A DNA stretch of 49,856 nucleotides, taken from the NCBI GenBank assembly GCA_038319025.1, contig JBBQCW010000021.1:1-49856 (forward strand), written 5' to 3'. Origin of the DNA: JBBQCW01 sp038319025 (GTDB lineage: Bacteria > Actinomycetota > Thermoleophilia > Solirubrobacterales > Solirubrobacteraceae). Of this stretch, positions 8,440 to 15,893 are shown in pieces. Both the position numbers and the translations under genes were made by a program. The first letter of the stretch is position 1. The number at the start of each line of letters is the position of its first letter. Below the pieces are notes generated by a model. That model saw nothing but the letters and a program-made list of their open reading frames with translations. It had not been told where the DNA came from and did no database searches.

Positions 8440-9072
8440 ATGGACGCCAGCCCTTCCCCCGTCTCAGTCCTCTCCGACGGCACGATCCTGCGCCTCGTCA
8501 CCGACGGGCACATCGTGATCACCCCGTGGGACCCGGCGCTGCTGCAGCCCGCCAGCATCGACCTGCGGCTGGGCAACTCGTTCCGCGTGTTCCACAACCA
8601 CCGCGTGACCGCCATCGATCTGCGCGAGCCGCCCACCAACCTGACCGAGCAGGTGGTGGTGGATGACGATGAGCCGTTCGTGATTCACCCCGGCGAGTTC
8701 GTCCTGGGTCGCACGCTGGAGCACGTGGAGATTCCGGACGACATCGTGGCCCGCATCGAAGGCAAATCGTCACTGGGGCGTCTGGGCCTGATCGTCCACG
8801 CCACGGCAGGCTTCTGCGACCCAGGTTTCCGCGGCACCCTCACGCTCGAACTGGCGAACCTCACGCGGGTGCCGATCATGTTGCGCCCCGGCGCCAAGAT
8901 CGCCCAGTTGTCGTTCATGACGCTCGACCGTCCCGCACTGCGGCCGTACGGCCATCCGGACCTCGGCAGCCACTACCACGGGCAGGTCGAGGCCACCGAA
9001 AGTCGCTACGAGGGCGCCCAGGCACCCGTCGCTGCTCCGGCGGGGACGCCAACGGACCGCAACGTCGGATAG
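8440..9072 (+). CDS. dcd: dCTP deaminase (possibly dUMP-forming)
   Basis: A 210-residue trimeric-fold enzyme that deaminates dCTP, feeding dUTP/dUMP to thymidylate synthesis. Diagnostic stretches are QPASIDLRLGNSFRVF (about 33-48), EGKSSLGRLGLIVHATAGFCDPGFRG (about 107-132) and TLTLELANLT with the catalytic glutamate. The HATAGFCDPGF form matches the bifunctional deaminase/diphosphatase type better than the E. coli type, so it may release dUMP directly. It is about 15 residues longer at the C-terminus than usual. The ATG at 8440 fits the alignment start. It leads a co-directional run with two small genes and citrate synthase. Confidence 0.95.
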   Translation: MDASPSPVSVLSDGTILRLVTDGHIVITPWDPALLQPASIDLRLGNSFRVFHNHRVTAIDLREPPTNLTEQVVVDDDEPFVIHPGEFVLGRTLEHVEIPDDIVARIEGKSSLGRLGLIVHATAGFCDPGFRGTLTLELANLTRVPIMLRPGAKIAQLSFMTLDRPALRPYGHPDLGSHYHGQVEATESRYEGAQAPVAAPAGTPTDRNVG

Positions 9073-9075
9073 GCT
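9070..9075 (+). promoter_or_regulatory. -10-like box TAGGCT, 9 nt before a start codon
   Basis: TAGGCT overlaps the dcd stop codon and lies 9 nt upstream of the ATG at 9085, so the small membrane-protein gene may have its own leaderless transcript. Confidence 0.4.
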
Positions 9076-9084
9076 CGCCGCGCG

Positions 9085-9303
9085 ATGCACGCTCTCGCCT
9101 CCATCCTGGCCGCCTCCGACGAGCTCAACGTCGGCTACACCGTGGCCGGTGTCCTCTTTGCCGCCTGGGCGGTCGTCGTCTCGATCGTCGGTCTGCGCAG
9201 CGAGACGTTCCCGAAGTCCGCGACCCAGGGTCGCGCGGCGATCATGATCTCCGTGGTCCTGGCGGCTTCGACGCTCGGCCTGCTCATCGTCGTCTCGGTG
9301 TAG
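9085..9303 (+). CDS. Small two-helix membrane protein of unknown function
   Basis: A 72-residue protein with two membrane helices (about residues 17-37 and 50-71) joined by a short loop containing SETFPKSATQGR, which would face the cytoplasm by the positive-inside rule. No catalytic motif. The layout resembles small membrane proteins often found near cytochrome or electron-transport genes in Actinobacteria, but I cannot assign a family. It starts 12 nt after the dcd stop and is followed 13 nt later by the PRC-barrel-like gene. Confidence 0.7.
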   Translation: MHALASILAASDELNVGYTVAGVLFAAWAVVVSIVGLRSETFPKSATQGRAAIMISVVLAASTLGLLIVVSV

Positions 9304-9316
9304 CGACCGCTCAGCC

Positions 9317-9661
9317 ATGGCCGACGACGACGACGGCATCGCGATCTCCTACAAGGTGCTGGAAGCCGGCGTGCCGGTCGTCTCCGCTGACGGCGTGGAG
9401 CTGGGAGCGGTCGTCGAGGCACTCGACAACGCACGCGAACAGATCTTTGACGGCATCGTGTTCGAGGGTCCCACGGGTCGGCGTTTTGTCGACGCACCTG
9501 AGGTCGCCCGGATCGCCGAGCGACGGGTCACCCTGACGTTGACGGCGGCCGAAGCGGCCACGTTGCCCGAGCGCGATGACAAGGGCGCGGAGGAGTTCGA
9601 GGCGCGGGCGCCACGCGGCCCGCTCAAGCGCTTCTTCGGCGGTGGCTGGAAGCGTCGCTGA
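9317..9661 (+). CDS. PRC-barrel-like / DUF2171-type small protein
   Basis: A 114-residue acidic protein with a very basic C-terminal tail (PLKRFFGGGWKRR). The middle, VVSADGVELGAVVEALDNAREQIFDGIVFEG followed by RRFVDAPEVARIAERRVTLTL, has the beta-rich V-x-x-x-DG-x-x-(L/V)G-x-V pattern of PRC-barrel/DUF2171 proteins, which often bind RNA or partner proteins. Function is not known. It may be cotranscribed with the small membrane protein upstream. Family placement is by pattern only. Confidence 0.7.
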   Translation: MADDDDGIAISYKVLEAGVPVVSADGVELGAVVEALDNAREQIFDGIVFEGPTGRRFVDAPEVARIAERRVTLTLTAAEAATLPERDDKGAEEFEARAPRGPLKRFFGGGWKRR

Positions 9662-9721
9662 CCCACGCTCGCGTTTCTCTAGACTCCTGCGCGAACCCGG
9701 CTGAGGTATCTACAGGAGAAC

Positions 9722-11035
9722 ATGACGATGAGCGACAGCAACGGCAGCGACGTAGCCGAAACCCTCACCGTCACGGATAACCGAACCGGGGAGACGTACG
9801 AACTCCCGATCACGGACGGCACCGTCCGTGCAACGGAGTTGCGCAAGATCAAGGTCGACGCCGACGACTTCGGGTTGATGACCTACGACCCGGCGTTCAT
9901 GAACACCGCAGCGTGCCGGTCGTCGGTCACGTACATCGACGGCGACCTGGGCATCCTGGAGTACCGCGGATACCCGATCGAGCAGCTCGCAGAATCGAGC
10001 ACCTACTTGGAGGTCGCGTATCTGCTCGTCTTCGGTGAGCTCCCCACGGCACCTCAGCTGGACCAGTGGGTCGAGGACATCACGATCCACACTTTCGTGC
10101 ATGAGAACGTCAAAAGCTTCATGCAGGGCTTCCGCCACGACGCCCACCCGATGGGGATGCTGCTCGGCTCGGTCGGCGCGCTGTCCACGTTCTACCCCGA
10201 CGCCAACCACGTCGACGATGCCGACACGCGGATGATCCAGACGATCCGGTTGATCGCCAAGATGCCGACGCTGGCCGCTTTCGCCTTCCGCCATTCCAAC
10301 GGGCAGCCGTACGTGTATCCCGACAACGACCTTGCCTACAGCGGCAACTTCCTCGGGATGATGAACAAGATGACCGAGCTGAAGTACCAGCCCGATCCTC
10401 GGATCGAGCGTGCGCTCGACATCCTTTTCATCCTCCACGCCGACCACGAGCAGAACTGCTCGACCAGCGCGGTGCGCGCCGTCGGGTCCTCACGCGTGGA
10501 TCCGTACTCGGCGATCGCGGCGGGCATCGCGGCGCTCTACGGACCGCTGCACGGCGGCGCCAACGAGGCGGTGCTGCGGATGCTGCGGCGCATCGGCACG
10601 ACCGCCGAGGTGCCCGCGTTCATCGCGGGCGTGAAGGCCGGCGACGAGCGGCTGATGGGCTTTGGCCACCGCGTGTACAAGAACTTCGATCCGCGCGCCA
10701 CGATCATCAAGAAGGCGTGCGAGGACGTTTTCGAGGTCACCGGGACCAGCCCGCTGCTCGATATCGCCAAGGAGCTTGAGCGGGTGGCGCTGGAGGACGA
10801 GTACTTCGTCTCCCGCAAGCTCTACCCGAACGTGGACTTCTATTCCGGCCTCATCTACGAGGCCCTGGGCCTCCCAGTGGCGATGTTCCCGGTGATGTTC
10901 GCCATCGGCCGGACGAGCGGCTGGATCGCGCAGTGGCTGGAGATGGTGGTCGACGGCGAGCAGAAGATCGCCCGCCCACGGCAGATCTACACGGGCGAGC
11001 GCACGCGCGCGTACGTACCGATGGCGCAGCGGTAA
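9722..11035 (+). CDS. gltA: Citrate synthase (type II-like)
   Basis: A 437-residue TCA-cycle enzyme that condenses oxaloacetate and acetyl-CoA to citrate. The active-site triad is intact: His 277 in GPLHGGANEA, His 316 in GFGHRVYKNFDPRA and Asp 372 in NVDFYSG. HADHEQNCSTSAVR is the usual helix before the active site. The N-terminal small beta-domain and length fit the allosteric hexameric type II enzymes of E. coli and mycobacteria. A good AGGAG lies just before the ATG at 9722 (a second ATG is two codons later), and a TAGACT -10-like box lies at about 9679. Likely monocistronic. Together with the 2-oxoglutarate dehydrogenase near the window end it supplies TCA-cycle flux. Confidence 0.97.
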   Translation: MTMSDSNGSDVAETLTVTDNRTGETYELPITDGTVRATELRKIKVDADDFGLMTYDPAFMNTAACRSSVTYIDGDLGILEYRGYPIEQLAESSTYLEVAYLLVFGELPTAPQLDQWVEDITIHTFVHENVKSFMQGFRHDAHPMGMLLGSVGALSTFYPDANHVDDADTRMIQTIRLIAKMPTLAAFAFRHSNGQPYVYPDNDLAYSGNFLGMMNKMTELKYQPDPRIERALDILFILHADHEQNCSTSAVRAVGSSRVDPYSAIAAGIAALYGPLHGGANEAVLRMLRRIGTTAEVPAFIAGVKAGDERLMGFGHRVYKNFDPRATIIKKACEDVFEVTGTSPLLDIAKELERVALEDEYFVSRKLYPNVDFYSGLIYEALGLPVAMFPVMFAIGRTSGWIAQWLEMVVDGEQKIARPRQIYTGERTRAYVPMAQR

Positions 11036-11096
11036 GCGTGACGCCTGCGTCACTCGGTGATGCCCCTCACACGCAAGTTGCATCACGACACCTACC

Positions 11097-11612
11097 GTGG
11101 CAGAGGTGCTCCATCGCCTCTCTGACGACACCCCCGTGTTCATCCGGCCGATCCGCTCAGCGGACAAGCTGGCACTTCAGCGCGGCCTGATCGCCCTTTC
11201 CGACGAATCCACTCGCGCACGGTTCCTCGCTCCCAAAGACCATTTCTCTCGCGCGGAGCTTGCGTACCTGACGGAAGTCGACGGCCACGACCACGTGGCC
11301 TTCGTAGCGTTTGACTTCAGTTCCCCATCCCGACTTGTCGCTGCCGGCCGGTTCGTTCGCGATCCAGAGGACCCGCAGACCGCTGAGATGGCCATCACCG
11401 TGGCCGATCATCTGCAGGGCAAGGGCCTCGGGCGGATCTTGGGCAACGTGCTCGCTGATGCGGCGCGCGCCCACGGGGTACGCAGCTTCTCCGCGTCGCT
11501 GCTTTCGGAGAACGCCGCCGCTTTGCACCTGTTCAGGACGATCTCTCAGCGTCTGCATACGGCGCCGATCAACGGCCCGGTGCGTGAGATCTTCGCCGAC
11601 TTGGCGGCGTAG
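11097..11612 (+). CDS. GNAT-family N-acetyltransferase
   Basis: A 171-residue protein with the GNAT fold. The acetyl-CoA pyrophosphate loop appears as VADHLQGKGLGRILGNVLADAA (about 102-123, Q-x-x-G-x-G), preceded by the EMAITV strand. The N-terminal PVFIRPIRSADKLALQRGLIALSDES is the usual opening of stand-alone GNATs related to Pat-type protein acetyltransferase domains. Substrate unknown. The GTG at 11097 is the chosen start; no strong ribosome binding site is visible. It converges with the lipoprotein gene. Confidence 0.88.
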   Translation: MAEVLHRLSDDTPVFIRPIRSADKLALQRGLIALSDESTRARFLAPKDHFSRAELAYLTEVDGHDHVAFVAFDFSSPSRLVAAGRFVRDPEDPQTAEMAITVADHLQGKGLGRILGNVLADAARAHGVRSFSASLLSENAAALHLFRTISQRLHTAPINGPVREIFADLAA

Positions 11613-11624
11613 CCTCCAGCGGCT

Positions 11625-11927
11625 TCAGCCGGCAGGTGCGGTGCTCACGAAGAACGTGACCTTCTCGCCGTTGACGGCCGTTACGCGCATGTGCGCGACG
11701 TAGGGCTTGGGTTCGGGCCCCGTGAAGTGGCAGTCGAACGTCTTGCCCGCCTTGGCCTCGACCCCAGATGGGCACTTCACGTCCTTCGGGTGGAAGCCCG
11801 TCTGACGAGCGACCACGTCCGTGACGGACTTCTCCGCCCCGTCCGTCTTGATGGTGGCTGTCCCGCAAGCAGCCAGGGCGACGGAGGCGACGAGTGCCAC
11901 GGGGGCGACGACGATGAGGGCGCGCAT
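11625..11927 (-). CDS. DUF4333-type secreted lipoprotein
   Basis: A 100-residue protein with an N-terminal signal peptide (MRALIVVAPVALVASVALAAC), whose lipobox ALAAC puts the lipidated Cys at about residue 21. The mature part (ATIKTDGAEKSVTDVVARQTG, then VKCPSGVEAKAGKTFDCHFTG) has the two cysteines and the pattern of DUF4333, a small domain common in actinobacterial envelope proteins. Presumably anchored to the outer face of the cell membrane; molecular role unknown. It is convergent with the GNAT gene (12 bp) and divergent from the 114-residue gene. Confidence 0.85.
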   Translation of the reverse strand: MRALIVVAPVALVASVALAACGTATIKTDGAEKSVTDVVARQTGFHPKDVKCPSGVEAKAGKTFDCHFTGPEPKPYVAHMRVTAVNGEKVTFFVSTAPAG

Positions 11928-11959
11928 GACTCAAGTATCCCTCCGCGGTCGGCGCCGCG

Positions 11960-11965
11960 TAGGCT
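11960..11965 (+). promoter_or_regulatory. -10-like box TAGGCT, 9 nt before a start codon
   Basis: TAGGCT precedes the ATG at 11975 by 9 nt, the recurring leaderless arrangement of this window. Confidence 0.4.
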
Positions 11966-11974
11966 CCGAGGCCG

Positions 11975-12319
11975 ATGGCAGGGTGGAAACTGACGTTCCG
12001 TGTAGGGCCGCGCGTGACTCGCGAGAAGGCCGCCGACCGGACCGAGGCGCTGACCGAGTTGCGGATCCGCCTGCGCACTGTCGCCAAGGAGGCCCGGCCC
12101 AAGCAGGTCGCCGGCCTGATGCGCGAGTACGAGCCAGTCCAGCAGGTGATCGCCCGCGGCGAGGTGCGCGGCCCGCGCGGCGTGCGCGCCGGCGTGGACG
12201 TCCGTGGCGACGGCTCCAGCGAGGCGTGGACGGGGCGCATCCGCAAGGAGGTCGTCGTCCAAGAACGCGGCGAGGACGCGTATCAGGCGCTCGAGCGCGT
12301 GCTCAGCGCCGGCGGGTAG
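11975..12319 (+). CDS. Conserved-looking hypothetical protein, 114 residues
   Basis: A small, charged, mostly helical protein (MAGWKLTFRVGPRVTREKAA, then a heptad-like helix through about residue 60) ending with a strand-rich part, GRIRKEVVVQERGEDAYQALERVL. No signal peptide, membrane segment or cysteine. The promoter-like TAGGCT upstream and regular codon use support a real gene. I do not recognise the family. It ends 13 bp from the convergent metalloprotease gene. Confidence 0.6.
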   Translation: MAGWKLTFRVGPRVTREKAADRTEALTELRIRLRTVAKEARPKQVAGLMREYEPVQQVIARGEVRGPRGVRAGVDVRGDGSSEAWTGRIRKEVVVQERGEDAYQALERVLSAGG

Positions 12320-12332
12320 TCGGTCGCGCGCG

Positions 12333-13010
12333 CTACGCCGTGAGCACGAGCGTGGCGCCGTGCTCACGCAGCCAGCGCGACCGGGCGCGGTGCTCGGGCA
12401 CGTGCTCGGCCACCAGCGCCCAGAACCGCGGTGAGTGGTCAAGGTGCACGAGGTGGCAGCACTCGTGCCAGACCACGTAGTCGAGGATCTCTTCCGAAGC
12501 GAGCAGCAGGCGCCAGTTGAAACTGAGAGCACCGGTGGCGGAGCAGGAGCCCCAACGCGTGCGCTGGTTGCGGATCGTCAGGCCGGTGGAGTGGACCCCG
12601 AGCGTGGCGGTGACTGCGGCGACCCGCGGCGCGATCTCCGCGCGCGCCGTGCGGCGGTACCAGCGCTCGATCGCCGGACCGCGCACGGCCGCGTCGGCGG
12701 GCACGAACAGGTCGTCGCCGCGCCGGTGGGCGCGGGTGCGCCCGTCCTCCTCGACCGCGCCCAGCGTGGCGCCCAGGTACGGCAGGCCGTCCCCGCGCTC
12801 CGCGATCGCCGAGCGGGCCGCGGCGCCCTCGGCGCGCCGACGCTCGATCCACCCCGCGAGCTCCGCCACCGCGCTCGCCGCATCGCGTTCGCGGGCGCGC
12901 TCGGGCAGTGTGACCTCGACCCGGCCGCTGACGGGGTCCACGGCCACCCGCACTCGCCGCGAGCGCGCCGAGCGGCGGATGGCGTATTCGATTCCGGCGG
13001 CGGTGGGCAC
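12333..13010 (-). CDS. YgjP/DUF45-family metal-dependent hydrolase (SprT-like metalloprotease fold)
   Basis: A 225-residue protein whose C-terminus carries the zinc site HECCHLVHLDHSPRFW: His 182, Glu 183, His 186 and a third ligand His 192, as in YgjP/M48-like peptidases. The stretch NQRTRWGSCSATGALSFNWRLLLA just upstream is the other family hallmark. Substrate is unknown; the E. coli homologue is uncharacterised in detail. The GTG at 13010 is supported by a TAGGCT box 6 nt upstream on the minus strand. It is immediately downstream of a tandem hairpin repeat that probably terminates the decarboxylase-like gene. Confidence 0.9.
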   Translation of the reverse strand: MPTAAGIEYAIRRSARSRRVRVAVDPVSGRVEVTLPERARERDAASAVAELAGWIERRRAEGAAARSAIAERGDGLPYLGATLGAVEEDGRTRAHRRGDDLFVPADAAVRGPAIERWYRRTARAEIAPRVAAVTATLGVHSTGLTIRNQRTRWGSCSATGALSFNWRLLLASEEILDYVVWHECCHLVHLDHSPRFWALVAEHVPEHRARSRWLREHGATLVLTA

Positions 13011-13016
13011 TGACGG

Positions 13017-13022
13017 AGCCTA
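13017..13022 (-). promoter_or_regulatory. -10-like box TAGGCT, 6 nt before a GTG start
   Basis: On the minus strand TAGGCT is followed after 6 nt by the GTG start of the metalloprotease gene at 13010. A leaderless promoter is suggested. Confidence 0.4.
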
Positions 13023-13075
13023 CGAGACGGCCCGGTGCCCTTCGCCCAACACGGACATGCGCCGTGGGGTTTTCG

Positions 13076-13126
13076 AAAAGTGCTACCCGGGAGTAGCACC
13101 AGGCGCTACCCGGGAGTAGCACTTTT
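13076..13126. terminator. Tandem duplicated hairpin flanked by T-tracts, probable bidirectional terminator
   Basis: Two copies of GCTACCCGGGAGTAGCAC lie head to tail at 13082-13099 and 13105-13122. Each folds on itself (GTGCTAC / GTAGCAC stem around CCGGGA). The block is bordered by AAAA (13076-13079) and TTTT (13123-13126), so either strand reads as hairpin followed by four T. It lies downstream of the decarboxylase-like gene (stop at 13174, minus strand) and would act as its rho-independent terminator. The duplication is unusual. Confidence 0.6.
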
Positions 13127-13173
13127 GCCAAACCACTCGTGCCTTCTCCGTGCTGGCGGCTGGCGGGCCTGGC

Positions 13174-14664
13174 CTAAAGCACACGCAGAGTCGTGAGACT
13201 CGTGTCGCGCGCGACGATCGACCCTCCGGCGGCCTGAGCTTCCAGCAGGTAGTCGACGGCATCCTGGGATACCCGGAAGCCCTCGAGGATCAGCGGGATC
13301 CCGGGCGGGTAGACCTCGATGACCTCAGCGGCCACCTTGCCGATCGCCTCCCGGATCGGGACCTCATGGCCGATCGCCTTCGCGTAGCGACGAGCGTGGT
13401 AGGGGTGCATGACCGGCCGGTCCTCGATCGCACTGAACGGATTGGAAGGGCCTGGCTGGCGCGCGCCGTCGGGCAGGACGGTGGGAGCCAAGATCTCCCC
13501 CAGAGCCACCAGGGTGTCCGCCTCCGCCTGGGGATCCAGCTGAAACGTGGTGATGAGCGTGATGGTGTTCACGCCCGCCTTCTCGATCACGATGCCGCGT
13601 TCCACCAGCGCTTCGGCCACGTCGTAGCCCGACAACGAGTACCGGCTCAGCCCGACGGTGGTCTTGATCGGATCGATCCCTGCGGCATGCTCGGCGTTGC
13701 GATCCAGCCAGTTGGGATCGTGCAGATCGTCCAGGTCGGGCAGACGCTTCATAAGGGCGGCGCGAAACGCCTTCGAGCGATCGATCGAGGTGCCCAACGC
13801 GTCGAATCCCTCCGCCGCAAGTGTGCGCACCGCAGCATCGGCAGAAGCGAGCAGGTGGTAGCTGGGTGACGTGGTCACGTACTCGCGGTAGGCCTCCTCC
13901 AGCAACTCGGAGTCGACGCGCGCGGTTTTCCAGTGGATGAGCCCCGTCTGCTGAAGGCCGCCGGCCAACTTGTGGGTGGACTGCACGCAGATGTCGGCGC
14001 CCGAATGCATCGCGCTCTCAGGAAGCGCGGGGTGAAAGCCGAGGTGCCCACCCCACGCCTCGTCCACGATGACGAGCGTGTCGTCAGTGGCGGCGTGAAC
14101 GGCATCGGCGATCACCGTGGTGTTGGCCGCCAGCCCTTCGTAGGTTGGCGACGTGTAGAGGACGGCGATCGCCTCGGGGTAGCGCGCAAGGCCGTCCAGG
14201 ACCTCCGCCACGCTCGGCGGCAGGAGCGCCTCAAACGACGGGTCGTACGGCGTGGGTAGGAACCGGAAGTCCAAGCCGAACGCCTTCAGCGCGTTGATCA
14301 CCGAGTGATGGATGTTGCGCGCCACCAGCACCAGCGCGTCCGAGCGCTCCAGCGCCAGCATCCGCAGCACGATGAAGTTCGACCCGCTGGACCCGTGCAC
14401 GGAGAACATCGTGCGATCCGCGCCCTGCGCGTCGGCGGCAAAGCGCTCAGACTCGCCAAAGACGCCGGTGTGATCTACCAGCGTCCCGAAGAACCCGGCG
14501 GAGATCGACACGTCGGACGCGTAGAAGTCGTCGATCCGCTCCTGCTGCTGAAGGATCGAAGGCGTGCACCAGCGGTGGTACTGCCGTACATCCTCGTTGA
14601 GGATTCGCACGATCGGCGACGGGGTGACGGCGGATCGGCGTGGGGGTTCGGGCGTCGTGCTCAC
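13174..14664 (-). CDS. PLP-dependent Orn/Lys/Arg decarboxylase-family enzyme
   Basis: A 496-residue fold-type I PLP enzyme. Active-site pieces are clear: HGSSGSN (90-96) for phosphate binding, VDEAWGGHLGFHPALPESAM with the PLP-pyridine Asp 201, and VQSTHKLAGGLQQTG with the Schiff-base Lys 232. This set and the ESAMHSGADI spacing belong to the Orn/Lys/Arg decarboxylase major domain. It lacks the N-terminal wing domain of E. coli CadA/SpeC and fits the shorter Gram-positive type. It probably produces a diamine or agmatine, though a different amino-acid substrate is possible. The ATG at 14664 is one of several possible starts. It is divergent from the 92-residue gene. Confidence 0.9.
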   Translation of the reverse strand: MSTTPEPPRRSAVTPSPIVRILNEDVRQYHRWCTPSILQQQERIDDFYASDVSISAGFFGTLVDHTGVFGESERFAADAQGADRTMFSVHGSSGSNFIVLRMLALERSDALVLVARNIHHSVINALKAFGLDFRFLPTPYDPSFEALLPPSVAEVLDGLARYPEAIAVLYTSPTYEGLAANTTVIADAVHAATDDTLVIVDEAWGGHLGFHPALPESAMHSGADICVQSTHKLAGGLQQTGLIHWKTARVDSELLEEAYREYVTTSPSYHLLASADAAVRTLAAEGFDALGTSIDRSKAFRAALMKRLPDLDDLHDPNWLDRNAEHAAGIDPIKTTVGLSRYSLSGYDVAEALVERGIVIEKAGVNTITLITTFQLDPQAEADTLVALGEILAPTVLPDGARQPGPSNPFSAIEDRPVMHPYHARRYAKAIGHEVPIREAIGKVAAEVIEVYPPGIPLILEGFRVSQDAVDYLLEAQAAGGSIVARDTSLTTLRVL

Positions 14665-14688
14665 GCGCCGAGGATAATCCTCGGAACC

Positions 14689-14967
14689 GTGACCCGTTCG
14701 ATCGTCCCCTTACCCCCTGAAGTACGCACCCCTTTCCAGGTGTACATCTCGGGTGTTCCGCAGGCGCTCGGCACCGACTATGAAGTGCAGGACGGCGCGC
14801 TCGTGTTCCAGCGAGAGCTGCGCAAGGACAAGGTCAGTGGTTGGCGCTGGTTTCTCGGTGCGTGGGGCGTGGGCACCTATCGTCAGGACGACAGCGTGGA
14901 CGTGCGCTGGACCGCGGCCGACGGTACGCCCCGGCTCGCCGAGGGCCTGGCCATCAAGCCGGGCTGA
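14689..14967 (+). CDS. Small hypothetical protein, 92 residues
   Basis: Starts with GTG at 14689, 10 nt after a GATAAT -10-like box, and reads VTRSIVPLPPEVRTPFQVYISG. It is a beta-rich, Trp-containing small domain (GWRWFLGAWGVGTYRQDDSVDVRW) with no signal or membrane segment. It looks like a compact single domain that I cannot place in a family. Its last 14 bp overlap the 3' end of metF on the other strand. Confidence 0.65.
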   Translation: MTRSIVPLPPEVRTPFQVYISGVPQALGTDYEVQDGALVFQRELRKDKVSGWRWFLGAWGVGTYRQDDSVDVRWTAADGTPRLAEGLAIKPG

Positions 14968-15847
14968 CGACCCACGGCCGCGCCAGCTTCAGCGCACTGA
15001 GTATCGCCCGCGTGGCCGGCGAGCGATTCAGGGTGATGAAGTGGATGCCGGGCGCGCCGGCTGCAAGCAGCTCGGAGCACTGGAGCGTGGCGTATGCGAC
15101 GCCGAACTCGGCAACGGCCTCGTCGTCGCCGCGGCGCGCCTCGAGCTCGCGCTCCAGGCCGTCGGGCAGGGCCGCCGCCGACAACTCGGTCATCCTCTTG
15201 ATCCCGTCGAGGCTGAGGATCGGCATGACACCCGGGATGATCGGCACGCCGATCCCGATCGCCCGCGCGCGCTCGACGAACTCGAAGTAGAAGCGGTTGT
15301 CGAAGAACATCTGCGTAATCAGGAACTGCGCGCCGGCGTCGACCTTGGCCTTGAGGAAGCGCAGGTCGTCCTCGGCGGAGGTCGCATGGATGTGGGTCTC
15401 AGGGAACGCCGCGCCGCCGATCGCGAACTCGTACTCCTCGCGGATGATGCTGACGAGCTCGTGCGAGTACTCCAAGCCGCCGTCGGTCTTCGTCCAGCGG
15501 TCCTCACCGTGCGGCGGATCGCCGCGCAGCGCCAGCACGTTGTCGATCCCAGCGTCGCGCATCTGGTCGAGCGTCGCGCGCAACTCGTCTACCGTCGCGT
15601 TGACGCACGTCAGATGCGCCATCGCCTCGAGCCCGTAGTCCTCTCGGATTCGCGAGACGATGTCGATCGTCTTGCCGCGCGTCGAGCCGCCCGCGCCGTA
15701 GGTGACCGAGACGTACGCCGGGTTCAGCGGGCGGAGCGCAGCCAGCGACTGTTCGAGGTTCTCCTCGCCTGCCGGCGTCTTGGGCGGGAAGAACTCGAAC
15801 GAGAAGATCGGGTCGTCGGAGGCGGCGAGGATGTCGTCGATACGCAC
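14954..15847 (-). CDS. metF: Methylenetetrahydrofolate reductase
   Basis: A 297-residue FAD-dependent TIM-barrel enzyme reducing 5,10-methylene-THF to 5-methyl-THF for methionine synthesis. FSFEFFPPKTPAGEENL near the N-terminus, VSVTYGAGGSTR, LALRGDPP, then FLITQMFFDNRFYFEF and PGVMPILS are all classic MetF segments. The start is likely GTG at 15847, because a TAGGAT -10-like box (15856-15861) is then 8 nt upstream, matching other genes here; a GTG two codons earlier (15853) would leave only 2 nt. An 18-bp palindrome lies upstream, a candidate for methionine or SAM-dependent control. Confidence 0.96.
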   Translation of the reverse strand: MRIDDILAASDDPIFSFEFFPPKTPAGEENLEQSLAALRPLNPAYVSVTYGAGGSTRGKTIDIVSRIREDYGLEAMAHLTCVNATVDELRATLDQMRDAGIDNVLALRGDPPHGEDRWTKTDGGLEYSHELVSIIREEYEFAIGGAAFPETHIHATSAEDDLRFLKAKVDAGAQFLITQMFFDNRFYFEFVERARAIGIGVPIIPGVMPILSLDGIKRMTELSAAALPDGLERELEARRGDDEAVAEFGVAYATLQCSELLAAGAPGIHFITLNRSPATRAILSALKLARPWVVSPA

Positions 15848-15855
15848 GGGCACGG

Positions 15856-15861
15856 ATCCTA
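15856..15861 (-). promoter_or_regulatory. -10-like box TAGGAT upstream of metF
   Basis: On the minus strand TAGGAT lies 8 nt before the GTG at 15847. This supports 15847 rather than 15853 as the metF start. Confidence 0.4.
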
Positions 15862-15869
15862 TCGCAACC

Positions 15870-15887
15870 TTGACACGACCGTGTCAA
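15870..15887. promoter_or_regulatory. 18-bp palindrome upstream of metF, candidate operator
   Basis: TTGACACG-AC-CGTGTCAA is a perfect 8-bp inverted repeat with a 2-bp centre. It covers the metF -35 region (it includes TTGACA on both strands). It is the kind of site a dimeric repressor would use; which regulator binds is unknown. Confidence 0.5.
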
Positions 15888-15893
15888 TGTGAC

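Noticed and set aside
14954..14967. Overlap of 14 bp between the 92-residue gene and metF.
   Set aside because: A short tail-to-tail overlap of convergent genes is common in compact genomes and needs no special explanation.
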